Source of the DNA: Rhodococcus sp. Leaf278
GTDB taxonomy: Bacteria > Actinomycetota > Actinomycetes > Mycobacteriales > Mycobacteriaceae
Reading direction: 5' to 3'
Assembly: GCF_001426085.1 (NCBI RefSeq)
Contig: NZ_LMRR01000041.1
Coordinates: 1 to 64,000 of the forward strand
Length of the DNA: 64,000 nt
Shown here: positions 8,514-16,750 of the stretch, in pieces
Position numbering within the stretch: position 1 is the first letter of the stretch
Layout: every line of letters starts with the position of its first letter
Notes under the pieces: generated by a model
What the model was told of the DNA's origin: nothing
Database searches by the model: none
What the model saw: only the letters and a program-made list of their open reading frames with translations
Program-made: the position numbers and the translations under genes

Positions 8514-9227
8514 ATGGTTGTGGACACCGAACCCCGGGTGCTCAAGCACCAGATCGTGCGAAGAAGCCTCGACGCGATGCTCGACGGCATGGCCGCCGGC
8601 GACGCATTTCCGTCCGAACGCGATCTCGCCGATCGATACGACGTCTCCCGCGAGACATTGCGCCAAGCCATCCGAGAGCTGTTGGTGGCGGGTCGAATAG
8701 AACGTCGTGGGCGCGCCACGGTGGTTGCCGAGCCCAAGGTCGTACTGCCGCTCGCCATCGGTTCGTACACCGAGGCAGCGCGCGAGAAGGGTATGAGCGC
8801 TACTCGAATTCTGGTGGGTTGGGATACCTTCCGGGCCGACGACGCCCTGGCGGAGCTACTCGGAATCGACATCGGTGCAGATGTGGTGCAACTCGAGCGC
8901 GTCTTCACCACCGGCGACGTCCGAGTGGGCCTGGAAACGACCCGTATACCTGCGCACCGGATTCCGGGGTTGCCGGACAGCTTCGATCACCGAACCTCGC
9001 TCTACGCCGAATTGCGAACGCGCGGAATAATCTTCGGGCGAGTAGTCGACACCATCGAAACTGTCCTACCCGACGCCCGAGAGGCTGCGCTCCTCACCGT
9101 CGACACCCGAACGCCGATGTTCCTGCTCGGCCGCGTCTCCTACGACACCGACGGGATTCCCATCGAGCACCGACGTTCGCTCTATCGCGGTGACCGGATG
9201 ACGTTCACCGCTGTCATGGACGCCTGA
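8514..9227 (+). CDS. phnF: GntR/HutC-family repressor, PhnF-like
   Basis: A 237-residue regulator with an N-terminal winged helix-turn-helix (about residues 10-75, including FPSERDLADRYDVSRETLRQ) and a C-terminal UTRA ligand-binding domain (about 90-235). PhnF in mycobacteria represses the phn transporter under phosphate-replete conditions. The gene is divergent from the phosphonate operon and two PhnF-like palindromes lie in the intergenic region, so regulation of both units is very likely. The FAD oxidoreductase start follows the stop by one base, indicating co-transcription. The effector could be phosphate or a phosphonate intermediate. Confidence 0.87.
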   Translation: MVVDTEPRVLKHQIVRRSLDAMLDGMAAGDAFPSERDLADRYDVSRETLRQAIRELLVAGRIERRGRATVVAEPKVVLPLAIGSYTEAAREKGMSATRILVGWDTFRADDALAELLGIDIGADVVQLERVFTTGDVRVGLETTRIPAHRIPGLPDSFDHRTSLYAELRTRGIIFGRVVDTIETVLPDAREAALLTVDTRTPMFLLGRVSYDTDGIPIEHRRSLYRGDRMTFTAVMDA

Positions 9228-9228
9228 T

Positions 9229-10350
9229 ATGACCACAGAATACGACGTCGTGGTCGTCGGGGCCGGGATAGTCGGCCTCGCTCACGCATACCACGCGCAC
9301 CGACGCGGCCTCACCGTCGCAGTGGTGGATCATGCAGACCGGGTCGCGGGCGCGTCGGTACAGAACTTCGGACACGCCTGCATCACAGCGCAATCCGGGG
9401 ACGCGCTCGAGTACGCCAGGGTCGGTCGCAGTCACTGGCTCGAGCTGGCCCACACGGCCGGCTTCTGGGCTGCCGAGTCCGGCACGCACTGCGTGGCTCG
9501 GCACGAGGACGAATTCGCGGTGCTCGAGCAATTCGCCGAACTGCGCGGCCCCGACCACGCGCGGTTGATGGACCGCCGCGAGGTGCTCGACCGGCTGCCG
9601 ATCGCCGACACCGATGTGGTGGGCGGCCTGTACATGCCGACCGACGTTCAGGTCGACCCGCGTGCCGCCGCACCGGCCATCGCGCGCTGGCTCGACGCCT
9701 CCGGGGTGGACTTCCACTGGCGCACCGCCGCAACGTCGTTCACGCCGGGAGTCGTCCACACCTCACGCGGCGACCTGTACGCAGGCACCACCTTCGTCAC
9801 CGTCAATCACGACATCGATCGACTCTTCCCCGAGTACGCGGAACGCGGCGGTCTGGTGCGATGCCGACTGCACATGATGCGCGCGTCCCTGCCACTGCGC
9901 GCGCCGCTACCCTCGCCGTTGTTCACCGGTTGGTCGCTGCTCCGGTACTCGGGCTTCGAGAACCTTCCCGCCGTCGCAGATGTCGCCGCTCGCCTGCAGG
10001 CCGAACACCCCGACTACGTCGAACTCGATCTGCACCAGATGTACACCCCGCAGCCGGACGGGTCGATTCTGTTGGGTGACACGCATGTTCGCGAGATCAC
10101 CACGTCTCCCTTCCAGAGCGAGGAGGGATTCGAGGTTCTTCTCACCGAAGCCAAGTCGCTGTTCGGAGTCGAACGCATCGACGTCACCGAACGATGGCAG
10201 GGCACGTACTGCTCGGCACCGGGTTCGGAGTTCCTGCTCGAAGAACCCATCGACGGCGTGCACATCGTCACCGTCACCACCGGAATCGGCATGACCACCA
10301 GCATGGGCCTCGCGCTGTCCAGTGTCGACAGCGCTCTGGTGCGGGTGTAG
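9229..10350 (+). CDS. FAD-dependent oxidoreductase of phosphonate clusters (TIGR03364-like)
   Basis: A 373-residue DAO-type flavoprotein with the dinucleotide fold VVVGAGIVGLAHAY at residues 7-20, a second FAD contact (GASVQNFGHACI) and a C-terminal FAD segment (VHIVTVTTGIGMTTSMGLAL). It matches the family proposed to act in phosphonate catabolism next to phosphonatase-like HAD proteins. Inference: it oxidatively deaminates an (N-alkylated) aminoethylphosphonate to phosphonoacetaldehyde, replacing the PhnW transaminase, which is absent here. It is co-transcribed with the regulator. The family call is firm; the exact substrate is not. Confidence 0.82.
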   Translation: MTTEYDVVVVGAGIVGLAHAYHAHRRGLTVAVVDHADRVAGASVQNFGHACITAQSGDALEYARVGRSHWLELAHTAGFWAAESGTHCVARHEDEFAVLEQFAELRGPDHARLMDRREVLDRLPIADTDVVGGLYMPTDVQVDPRAAAPAIARWLDASGVDFHWRTAATSFTPGVVHTSRGDLYAGTTFVTVNHDIDRLFPEYAERGGLVRCRLHMMRASLPLRAPLPSPLFTGWSLLRYSGFENLPAVADVAARLQAEHPDYVELDLHQMYTPQPDGSILLGDTHVREITTSPFQSEEGFEVLLTEAKSLFGVERIDVTERWQGTYCSAPGSEFLLEEPIDGVHIVTVTTGIGMTTSMGLALSSVDSALVRV

Positions 10351-10360
10351 CGAACCTGGT

Positions 10361-10416
10361 TGTTCACGATCGCCCCCGAGTTGCGGAATCCCGCCGGCCA
10401 AGGACGATCGTGAACA
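10361..10416. terminator. Inverted repeat in convergent gap (probable bidirectional terminator)
   Basis: TGTTCACGATCG at 10361-10372 and its exact complement at 10405-10416 flank a 32-base GC-rich loop. It lies between the convergent ends of the FAD oxidoreductase and the DyP peroxidase. The long loop is unusual for a terminator; a protein-binding or repeat-derived origin is possible. Confidence 0.5.
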
Positions 10417-10436
10417 CTCCGGTCCGGTTGTTCGGC

Positions 10437-11660
10437 TTACCCGAGCAGGCTTTGCCCCAGATATCCGTCGTCGACCACGCCAGGCACTATCGCGAACACC
10501 GCTGACCCGATAGGCGTTGTCCATTCGTTCAGTGCATCGAATTCGTCGAGACGCTGCTGAATCGGCAGGAACTGGGTGAGCACATTGCGCTGGTAGCTCG
10601 CGAACAGCAGGCCGGAATTCGACAACGCACCGGCGGCCGGTGGGTCGTCGTAGTTGTAGGCCCGTCTGAAGATGCGTTCCCCGGCGTGAGAATGTCGGGC
10701 ACGCGCAATGTGCGAGGACGGCGGGATCACCGGAATGCCGAATCGATCGGTCGCGTCGAAATCGGCCTCGTCGAACTCGGCGGTTCCGGTCAACGGGGCA
10801 CCGGTGTCGAGAGTTCGCCCCACCGACAGTTCACGGCCGGGTCGGTCCAGTTCATCCCAGGTGTCCATCTCGATTCGGATGCGCCGCAACACCATCGACG
10901 TTCCGTGTTTCATCCAGGACTGATCGCTCCCGTCGTCCCAGACCAGAGCGTCGAAGTCCGTGCTCCCGGCCGCTGGATTGACGGTGCCGTCGACCTGTCC
11001 CATCAGATTGCGCATCGTGGTGCCCGATTCCTCGGTGCCACGTGAGCGCCGGAACCCGCGTTGCGTCCAGGCGATCGTCACCAACGAGCGAACGTTCTTG
11101 GTGAGCACCCGCACAGCGTGCGCAACCGTGACGGGATCATCGGAGCACACCTGCAGCAGCAGATCACCTCCGGTGAATCCTGGCTCCATACGGTCGATTC
11201 CGAACGTAGGGAGCGGGGCCAGCCACGACGGCCGCCGATCCGGCAGACCGATCGCATCGAATACACCGGGACCGAGTCCCACTGTCACGGTCAGGCGAGC
11301 CGGCCGAAGCGCAAGTTCGGCCTCGGTATCGGCCAACGCGGGCGCACCGGCTGTCAGCCGTCCGATGTCCTCGGTCCAGACCTTCAAGATCCCGATCAGC
11401 TCGTCGCACCCGACGCGATCGTGCAGGTTCAACCCGACGAACGTCGAGTGTGCCTGCGGCGGAACGGTGTCGATTCCAGCTTGATGCAGGCCACGCCACG
11501 GCACCGTGTCGGTTCCAGTAGTCGTCTCTTCCGCTCGGTTGCCGATGACTCCATAACCGGTCGCTGCCCCGACGCCTGCGATGCCGAGGGCGGCGACGCC
11601 TCCTCCCAGGAGACGTCGCCGGCTCATCGAACGTCGTGACCGGTTTTCGTTGTCAGCCAC
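10437..11660 (-). CDS. Tat-exported Dyp-type heme peroxidase (EfeB/DyP family)
   Basis: A 407-residue Dyp-type peroxidase. A twin-arginine signal (SRRRLLGGGVAALGIAGVG) near residues 13-32 predicts folded export. The family motif GXXDG is present as GQVDG near residues 221-225, a candidate proximal heme His is in SHIARAR near 317, and the distal region ends in RRAYNYDD. DyPs use peroxide to oxidise dyes, phenols or metals; EfeB relatives act in iron or heme handling. The GTG at 11660 overlaps the PCu(A)C stop by 8 bases, coupling it to a copper chaperone. A longer frame upstream is inside the chaperone gene and lacks coding character. Confidence 0.87.
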   Translation of the reverse strand: MADNENRSRRSMSRRRLLGGGVAALGIAGVGAATGYGVIGNRAEETTTGTDTVPWRGLHQAGIDTVPPQAHSTFVGLNLHDRVGCDELIGILKVWTEDIGRLTAGAPALADTEAELALRPARLTVTVGLGPGVFDAIGLPDRRPSWLAPLPTFGIDRMEPGFTGGDLLLQVCSDDPVTVAHAVRVLTKNVRSLVTIAWTQRGFRRSRGTEESGTTMRNLMGQVDGTVNPAAGSTDFDALVWDDGSDQSWMKHGTSMVLRRIRIEMDTWDELDRPGRELSVGRTLDTGAPLTGTAEFDEADFDATDRFGIPVIPPSSHIARARHSHAGERIFRRAYNYDDPPAAGALSNSGLLFASYQRNVLTQFLPIQQRLDEFDALNEWTTPIGSAVFAIVPGVVDDGYLGQSLLG

Positions 11661-12201
11661 CGTGTGTCGGGGCAGGGGTCGCCGACCCGTCCATGTGCAT
11701 GCTTCCCGGTTCGTAATTCTCCTGGGCACCGGAGAAGTCGCGGACCTGGGCGGTGAACGTCGTCGTCGACGCATCCTCGAACTCGAGGGTGAACTCCGCA
11801 TCGGCTCCGGGGGTCAGCGGGGAGGTGACATCCATCAGCATCAGGTGGTCGCCGCCCGCGGCGAGCACATGCGTGCCGCCCGCAGGAATGACGAAGCCGC
11901 CCTCCTTCGGACGCATCACCATCGCGCCGTCGGCCCCGGTTGCCATCTCGTGCAATTCCATTCGGCTCGATGCCGGTGAGGATGCGCCGACCACGTGCAC
12001 ATCAGCGTCGCCGGTGTTCTGTAGTTCGGCGAAGGCTGCCGTCATCCCGGAGTCGGCCGCTTTCACCCATTGCTCGCGGACGACGACGGAATCGGACTCC
12101 TTCGCCGCGGTGGCCGGCTCGTTGCTGGAGCATCCGGTGAGGATCAGGCCGGTGACCGACAGTGCGACCAATATCGTCGAGGTACGTCGGGAGAGATTCA
12201 T
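11653..12201 (-). CDS. PCu(A)C-type copper chaperone lipoprotein
   Basis: A 182-residue secreted lipoprotein with signal and lipobox ILTGC (Cys24). The mature domain is the cupredoxin-like PCu(A)C/DUF461 fold. Candidate Cu(I) ligands are visible as a Met/His set, MELHEM, then GAMVM, and later GGDHLMLMDV. A short extra His/Met tail (GSMHMDG) follows. The family delivers Cu(I) to extracytoplasmic copper sites such as CuA of cytochrome oxidase. Its ATG overlaps the PepSY stop by 4 bases, and its own stop overlaps the DyP start, so copper delivery may serve these neighbours. Confidence 0.88.
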   Translation of the reverse strand: MNLSRRTSTILVALSVTGLILTGCSSNEPATAAKESDSVVVREQWVKAADSGMTAAFAELQNTGDADVHVVGASSPASSRMELHEMATGADGAMVMRPKEGGFVIPAGGTHVLAAGGDHLMLMDVTSPLTPGADAEFTLEFEDASTTTFTAQVRDFSGAQENYEPGSMHMDGSATPAPTHGG

Positions 12202-13670
12202 GTGAGTTCGCTTTCATGTTGGGAAGCCGAGGAATTAGCTGATCTGGTCCGCGTTCGACGGATCGAACCGAGCACGACGTCGACCGCCAGGAAGGCCACC
12301 AGACTCAGCCCGAGCAGCGGGACGAACCAGCCGACCCCGACTGCGACCACCGTCAGTGCGACCGCCGCGATCGGCGAGATGCGACGAATACCGCCGCGCA
12401 GAGGCGGCCGGCCCATGGTGAGACCGGTTACCCTGGTGGGGCGGCGTTTCCACCACATCATGTAGCCGCGGACGATGACCGATGCCAGTGCGATCGCAAG
12501 AGCAAGCAGCGCAAGCTGATTGGCCACGCCGAACAGCGTCCCCATATGCAATTGAATTCCCCACGCCGACAGCTTGGCCGCGAGCGGCCAGTCCGAGAAG
12601 TACTGAGTGTCGATCACCGTGCCGGAACTGCCGTCGATCGAGATGGAGTTGTTCGACATCACCCAGGGCTGACGGGTTTCGGCGACGACGGACGCCACGC
12701 CGTCCGACGCCGGGATCGACGCCTCCAGTGCTCCGTCGACGCCGTTGGCTTTCGCGATATCGAGGACCGAATCGATGCGGCCCACATTGCTGTCGACCGT
12801 AGATGCATCAGCGGACATGTCCATCGAATGCCCACCGTGACCGGAATGATCGGTCGTCGCCGCGTCGGACGATCCGATGGTTGTGGTGACGGCGGGTGTG
12901 GTCCAGCTCAGGGCCGACCGCACATCGGTGACGTTCTCACCCGCATAGGTGGACCACGTGAGTCCGGTGGCGGACAGGAAGATCAGACCGACGGCTATCC
13001 AGATCCCGGCTACGCCATGCCAGTTCAAGGACCTGTTGCGGCCCTTCGACTTACGGTCGAAGGTGAACAGTGTCGCCCTGCCTCGGTTGCGCCGATAACG
13101 CTCGAACCACAGGTAGAGACCGCCGAGCGCGATCACCCACAACCACGAGGCCGCAAGTTCGCTGTAGAGGCGGCCCGGCTCCCCCAAATGCAGATGGCGG
13201 TGCAGTTCGGAGATCCAGGTGCGCACCGGCAATGCGCTGGACGAGCCGTAGACGGGGAGTTCACCCACGGACGTCGCAGTCGAGGGGTCGACGAAGACTG
13301 CCAGTCGCTTCGATTCCCCGAGGCCGGGGTCGGTGAACATCACTCGGGTGGTGTCGCCGGGGTCGGCGGCGGGGCGCACCGCGGCGACGGTGAGCTCGGG
13401 TTGTTCAGCCTGCGCCGCTCGAATCTGATCGGCCACCGGAACGGCCGGGCCGGTGGGGTCGACGTGCAGATAGTCCCGATACATCAGTTGTTCGATTGTC
13501 GGTGCGACGGCGTACAGCCCGCCGCTGATGGTGGCGATCAGGATGAACGGTGCGATGAGGATGCCCGCGTAGAAGTGCAGACGCAGGATGAGCGGACGCC
13601 AACTGCGAGGGCTGGTCGGACGGGTGGGTGGGGAAGGATCGGCGACGCGTTCCAGTTCCGGTGTGGACAC
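12198..13670 (-). CDS. PepSY-domain transmembrane protein with His/Met-rich loop
   Basis: A 490-residue PepSY-TM (PiuB/iron-regulated membrane protein-like) protein with four to six helices: one near residue 30-55 (FYAGILIAPFILIATISGGLYAV), one near 175-190, one near 225-245, and two or three in the last 110 residues. An extracytoplasmic loop near residues 275-295 is rich in metal ligands (DHSGHGGHSMDMSAD). Such proteins occur with copper and iron uptake genes; some relatives are ferric reductases, but that is not shown here. The GTG at 13670 is chosen because the upstream extension is Arg/His-rich and atypical; an ATG-equivalent start at 13730 is the alternative. Confidence 0.8.
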   Translation of the reverse strand: MSTPELERVADPSPPTRPTSPRSWRPLILRLHFYAGILIAPFILIATISGGLYAVAPTIEQLMYRDYLHVDPTGPAVPVADQIRAAQAEQPELTVAAVRPAADPGDTTRVMFTDPGLGESKRLAVFVDPSTATSVGELPVYGSSSALPVRTWISELHRHLHLGEPGRLYSELAASWLWVIALGGLYLWFERYRRNRGRATLFTFDRKSKGRNRSLNWHGVAGIWIAVGLIFLSATGLTWSTYAGENVTDVRSALSWTTPAVTTTIGSSDAATTDHSGHGGHSMDMSADASTVDSNVGRIDSVLDIAKANGVDGALEASIPASDGVASVVAETRQPWVMSNNSISIDGSSGTVIDTQYFSDWPLAAKLSAWGIQLHMGTLFGVANQLALLALAIALASVIVRGYMMWWKRRPTRVTGLTMGRPPLRGGIRRISPIAAVALTVVAVGVGWFVPLLGLSLVAFLAVDVVLGSIRRTRTRSANSSASQHESELT

Positions 13671-13844
13671 GAGGACTCGTTTCTCGGGAAAGATTGTGGG
13701 CGCGCGGATATGCGCGAGGTGGCATCGCACGACGGATCGAGCCGCGTCATGGCAGCGCGAATCACCAGGGGTGCGATGTGAAGTACGGCAACAGCCCGCT
13801 ACCCGACGCCTGACGATCAGGTCGAGTGAGTTGGAGGGCTGAGC

Positions 13845-14396
13845 TCAGGCAGTGCGCGCCGGTGGTCCGCGGTTCCCGCGGCCCGAGAGGTCGAGCAGAT
13901 GCGTCGATGCCGGGATTCGGTACACCGGGAGCGGCGGAGCGATGCGGTTTTCGTCGACGACGAGCGCCGTCAGTAGCGGCAATGCCCTGCGAAGTGAAGT
14001 GATTGCACGACGGATTCCGTGCTCGGCTCCGCGAATGGCGAGTGCGCCGACCAGGACGGCAACGGCGTGCGCTGCGAGCATCTGCTGCGTGAGCATCGAA
14101 CCGTGATGGTGACCGTCCACGGCGGTGAGCAGCAGGTGTCCCAGCGCTTGAGCCGTGGCCAGAACGACCAGTAGCTGCAAGCGGGGTGCCACCACATTCG
14201 GTGCCGCCGATGTCGCGTACCCGACCGCCGCACACACGAGCACCAGCAGCACGACCGCAGCGTCGGACGGGAACATCCCGCCGCCGAACGTGTGCGCGGT
14301 CGTTGTGACCAGCGCGGACAGAGTGCCGACGGAGGCACCGCGCAGGGGCGCGAATCCATCCGTGGCAGACATGTCGGGAATCCTACTATCGGCCAC
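13845..14396 (-). CDS. Small multi-helix membrane protein of the copper locus
   Basis: A 183-residue protein with about four hydrophobic segments (residues 18-38, 48-68, 75-95, 108-128) and a positively charged, Pro/Arg-rich C-terminal tail. A His-rich loop, DGHHHGSMLTQQM, sits between helices near residue 95-107 and could bind copper. The start is GTG at 14396; ATG at 14372 is an alternative. It lies 174 bases upstream of, and on the same strand as, the PepSY-PCu(A)C-DyP operon, which suggests a shared metal-related role. I do not recognise a named family. Confidence 0.6.
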   Translation of the reverse strand: MADSRIPDMSATDGFAPLRGASVGTLSALVTTTAHTFGGGMFPSDAAVVLLVLVCAAVGYATSAAPNVVAPRLQLLVVLATAQALGHLLLTAVDGHHHGSMLTQQMLAAHAVAVLVGALAIRGAEHGIRRAITSLRRALPLLTALVVDENRIAPPLPVYRIPASTHLLDLSGRGNRGPPARTA

Positions 14397-14552
14397 ACCG
14401 GGTAGTGATCAGAAGCTGCGCCCACCGAGACCGATCGCCGACCCATACCTAGCCCTCGTAACCGGTCCATCGGTATTTTTTCGGGCGTCTATCCTGATCT
14501 CCGGTATTCGAAATTTCGAGTACTTCGGCGCAGTGTTCGCGAAGGGACGCAC

Positions 14553-14807
14553 ATGGAGGTGAGCTCGGACGAGGCCCAGGCGCGGGTGTTTGCCGACATG
14601 CTGGAGACGGAGATCGGTACCGCCTCCACTCGCGTCGAGGAATCCGAGGAATGGGCGCGCAAAGCGTCCCGGGTCGGAGATTCTCGCAGTCAGGCCTGGC
14701 ACAGCGAGGAAGCCCGCACACTGAGGCGGACGCTGTACGAGTTGCATCGCCAGCTCGACGCGTTACGCACCCGATTCCCCGGGATGACGACACACACGTA
14801 CAGCTAG
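14553..14807 (+). CDS. Small charged alpha-helical protein, unknown function
   Basis: An 84-residue protein, almost wholly predicted helix, rich in Glu, Arg and Ala, with heptad-like spacing that suggests a coiled coil (RTLRRTLYELHRQLDALRTR near the C-terminus). GAAGGGA upstream of the ATG at 14553 is a good ribosome site. No signal peptide or membrane segment is seen. It converges with the TetR gene, with only two bases between the stop codons. Function is unknown; the codon pattern supports a real gene. Confidence 0.6.
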   Translation: MEVSSDEAQARVFADMLETEIGTASTRVEESEEWARKASRVGDSRSQAWHSEEARTLRRTLYELHRQLDALRTRFPGMTTHTYS

Positions 14808-14809
14808 CG

Positions 14810-15382
14810 TCAGGCCCTACCGACGACGGCGACGATCAACGTCGTCAATTCTGCGGTCGCCTCCTCGGGAGCGAGGACACCCGATACCGCCGCGTGCGAC
14901 AGCGCATCCGCGGCACCGAAGACGGCAGTCAGTGACGACGCCGAGACACCGTCCGCAGCAAACGGCTCCAGAAGCGTTCGACAGCGCTCGGAGTACGCCC
15001 GCTCCGATGCACGCTTCACCTGCTCCAATTCGGGTGAACCCTCCAGCGCTGCAAGCACACCCGTCAACTCGCGCCCCTGAGCCAGAGCGCAACCGACGTA
15101 CGAGTTCGCAATAGCCCGTGCCCGTCCGCCCAAGGAAGCGGGTGCAGCATCGAGGCTCTCCTCCAGCATTGCCGTCTGCCGATCGTCGAATTCGGTGAAC
15201 AACGCGGCCAACAGTTCGGCCCGAGAGCCGAAGTGGCTGTACACCACCGGTTTTGCGACGCCGGCATGCTCCGCGAGTCGCCCGAGCGTCAGGGCGTCCG
15301 CCCCCTCCGCTCGCACGAGGGCCCACGAGACCTCGACCAGTTGGTCGTACCTGTCCGATCTGGACAATCTCGTTCGAGCCAT
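14810..15382 (-). CDS. TetR family regulator
   Basis: A 190-residue TetR regulator with the N-terminal helix-turn-helix at about residues 10-55 (LTLGRLAEHAGVAKPVVYSHFGSRAELL). The C-terminal domain of about 130 residues is of the ligand-sensing type (TetR_C). It is divergent from the flavin reductase gene, with 77 bases between the starts, and an imperfect palindrome lies in the gap. The pair is typical of electrophile/quinone-responsive detoxification switches. Confidence 0.85.
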   Translation of the reverse strand: MARTRLSRSDRYDQLVEVSWALVRAEGADALTLGRLAEHAGVAKPVVYSHFGSRAELLAALFTEFDDRQTAMLEESLDAAPASLGGRARAIANSYVGCALAQGRELTGVLAALEGSPELEQVKRASERAYSERCRTLLEPFAADGVSASSLTAVFGAADALSHAAVSGVLAPEEATAELTTLIVAVVGRA

Positions 15383-15407
15383 CGCGGACCTCCTTGCGCT
15401 ATATACG

Positions 15408-15424
15408 AATAGTAACCTACTCTT
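15408..15424. promoter_or_regulatory. Candidate TetR operator
   Basis: An imperfect 17-bp palindrome, AATAGTAACCTACTCTT (half-sites AAKAGTAR), lies centrally between the divergent TetR and oxidoreductase genes. Position and symmetry suggest that the TetR binds here. Confidence 0.5.
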
Positions 15425-15459
15425 GGTACATAGCTACTCGCCTCAACGAAGGAACAGCC

Positions 15460-16077
15460 ATGAACGCACTCGTCGTAGTCTCCCACTCCGATCCCGGCTC
15501 ACTTACTCACCACGTCGCCACATCCGTCTCGGACGCGATTCGCATCGCGGGCGGCACCGTCGAGACAGCCGACCTCGCTACGGAGAACTTCGATCCCAGA
15601 TTTTCCACCGCCGACCTGAATCTGTTCCGCGGCAACGGTACCGCGCCGGCGGACGTCGTCGCCGAACAGGAGCGAATCGACCGCGCAGACCATCTTGTTC
15701 TCGCATTCCCGATGTACTGGTGGTCCATGCCCGCCCTGCTCAAAGGCTGGATCGATCGCGTCTTCGTCGGCGGATGGGCATTCGACTACAACCCGGGAGT
15801 CGGTATCGTCAAGAAGCTCGACCGACTCACTGTCCACCTGGTGGCGGTCGCGGCCGAGGACTCCGACAGCTTCGAGCGGCACGGCGTGCACGAGGCGTTC
15901 CGAACGCAGATCGAGCGCGGCATCGTCGAATACTGCGGGGCGACTGTCGGATCGACGACATTTGTGCACGGTTCCGATACCCGGTCACGCGCAGACCTCC
16001 TTGCCGAGATAGCCGAGATCGGCGTTGCCGTCGCTGCGCGCGTACTGGCCGACACGAACACACCTGCGGCGGTGTAG
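15460..16077 (+). CDS. NAD(P)H:quinone oxidoreductase, flavodoxin-like fold
   Basis: A 205-residue flavoprotein of the NAD(P)H dehydrogenase (quinone)/KefF/MdaB type. The start MNALVVVSHSDPGS begins with the first beta strand and phosphate-binding loop. The FMN/FAD motif AFPMYWWSMPALLKGWIDRVF lies at about residues 83-103. It should reduce quinones or similar electrophiles by two electrons. The ATG at 15460 follows GAAGGA closely; the frame remains open upstream through the promoter, but this is not coding. Regulation by the divergent TetR is likely. Confidence 0.87.
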   Translation: MNALVVVSHSDPGSLTHHVATSVSDAIRIAGGTVETADLATENFDPRFSTADLNLFRGNGTAPADVVAEQERIDRADHLVLAFPMYWWSMPALLKGWIDRVFVGGWAFDYNPGVGIVKKLDRLTVHLVAVAAEDSDSFERHGVHEAFRTQIERGIVEYCGATVGSTTFVHGSDTRSRADLLAEIAEIGVAVAARVLADTNTPAAV

Positions 16078-16080
16078 CAC

Positions 16081-16722
16081 TCAGGTCAGTCGCGCTGCCA
16101 CCGCAGCGAGGTCGGCCACGGACCCATCGGCGATCGTGCGGACGCGTTCGGTGATCGAGTCGATGGGCCAGTTCCACCAGGCGATGTCCAGGAGCGTCCG
16201 GGTCTCGTCCGCGGTGAACCGCTCTCGCAGCACACGGGCGGGGTTACCACCCACGACGGCGTAGTCCGGGACATCCTTGGTGACAACACTTTCGGTAGAG
16301 ATCACGGCCCCGTTCCCGATTCGCACTCCCGGCATGACGGTGACGTTGCCGCCGATCCAGACATCGTGGCCCACCACAGTGTCTCCCCGCGACGGCAGAT
16401 CGGACACCAGATCCAAGTGTTCGGCCCAGGCACCACCCATGATGGGAAAGGGATACGTGGACACACCGTTCATCCGATGGTTCGCCCCGTTCATGATGAA
16501 CGTGACTCCGGTGGCCAAGGCGCAGAACTTGCCGATCACCAACCGATCAGGTCCGTAGTGGTGCAGTACGTTTCGGGTCGCGAACTCCTCGGCGAACTCC
16601 GGATCGTCGTAGTACGTGTATTCGCCGATGTCGATGAGTGGACTGGACACCAGAGGCTTCAACAACACCACCCTCGACTGCCCGGGAATGGGGTGCAGAT
16701 TCGATGCGTCAGGAGCGGTCAT
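16081..16722 (-). CDS. CatB-related O-acetyltransferase (xenobiotic acetyltransferase family)
   Basis: A 213-residue left-handed beta-helix acetyltransferase. Hexapeptide repeats run from about residue 60 to 160 (VIGKFCALATGVTFIMNG, WIGGNVTVMPGVRIGNG). The MNGANHRMNGVSTYPF segment holds the catalytic His of the XAT class, and the C-terminal VVGGNPARVLRERF is typical. Relatives acetylate streptogramin A, chloramphenicol or sugars; a resistance role is possible but not shown. It converges with the quinone reductase gene. Confidence 0.85.
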   Translation of the reverse strand: MTAPDASNLHPIPGQSRVVLLKPLVSSPLIDIGEYTYYDDPEFAEEFATRNVLHHYGPDRLVIGKFCALATGVTFIMNGANHRMNGVSTYPFPIMGGAWAEHLDLVSDLPSRGDTVVGHDVWIGGNVTVMPGVRIGNGAVISTESVVTKDVPDYAVVGGNPARVLRERFTADETRTLLDIAWWNWPIDSITERVRTIADGSVADLAAVAARLT

Positions 16723-16750
16723 GCTCCGACACTAGTCAGGAATCTGTCAG

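Noticed and set aside
16081-16722. Acetyltransferase considered as a confirmed antibiotic-resistance gene
   Set aside because: The hexapeptide fold and His motif fit the xenobiotic acetyltransferase family, but chromosomal members often act on sugars or other metabolites; resistance cannot be claimed.
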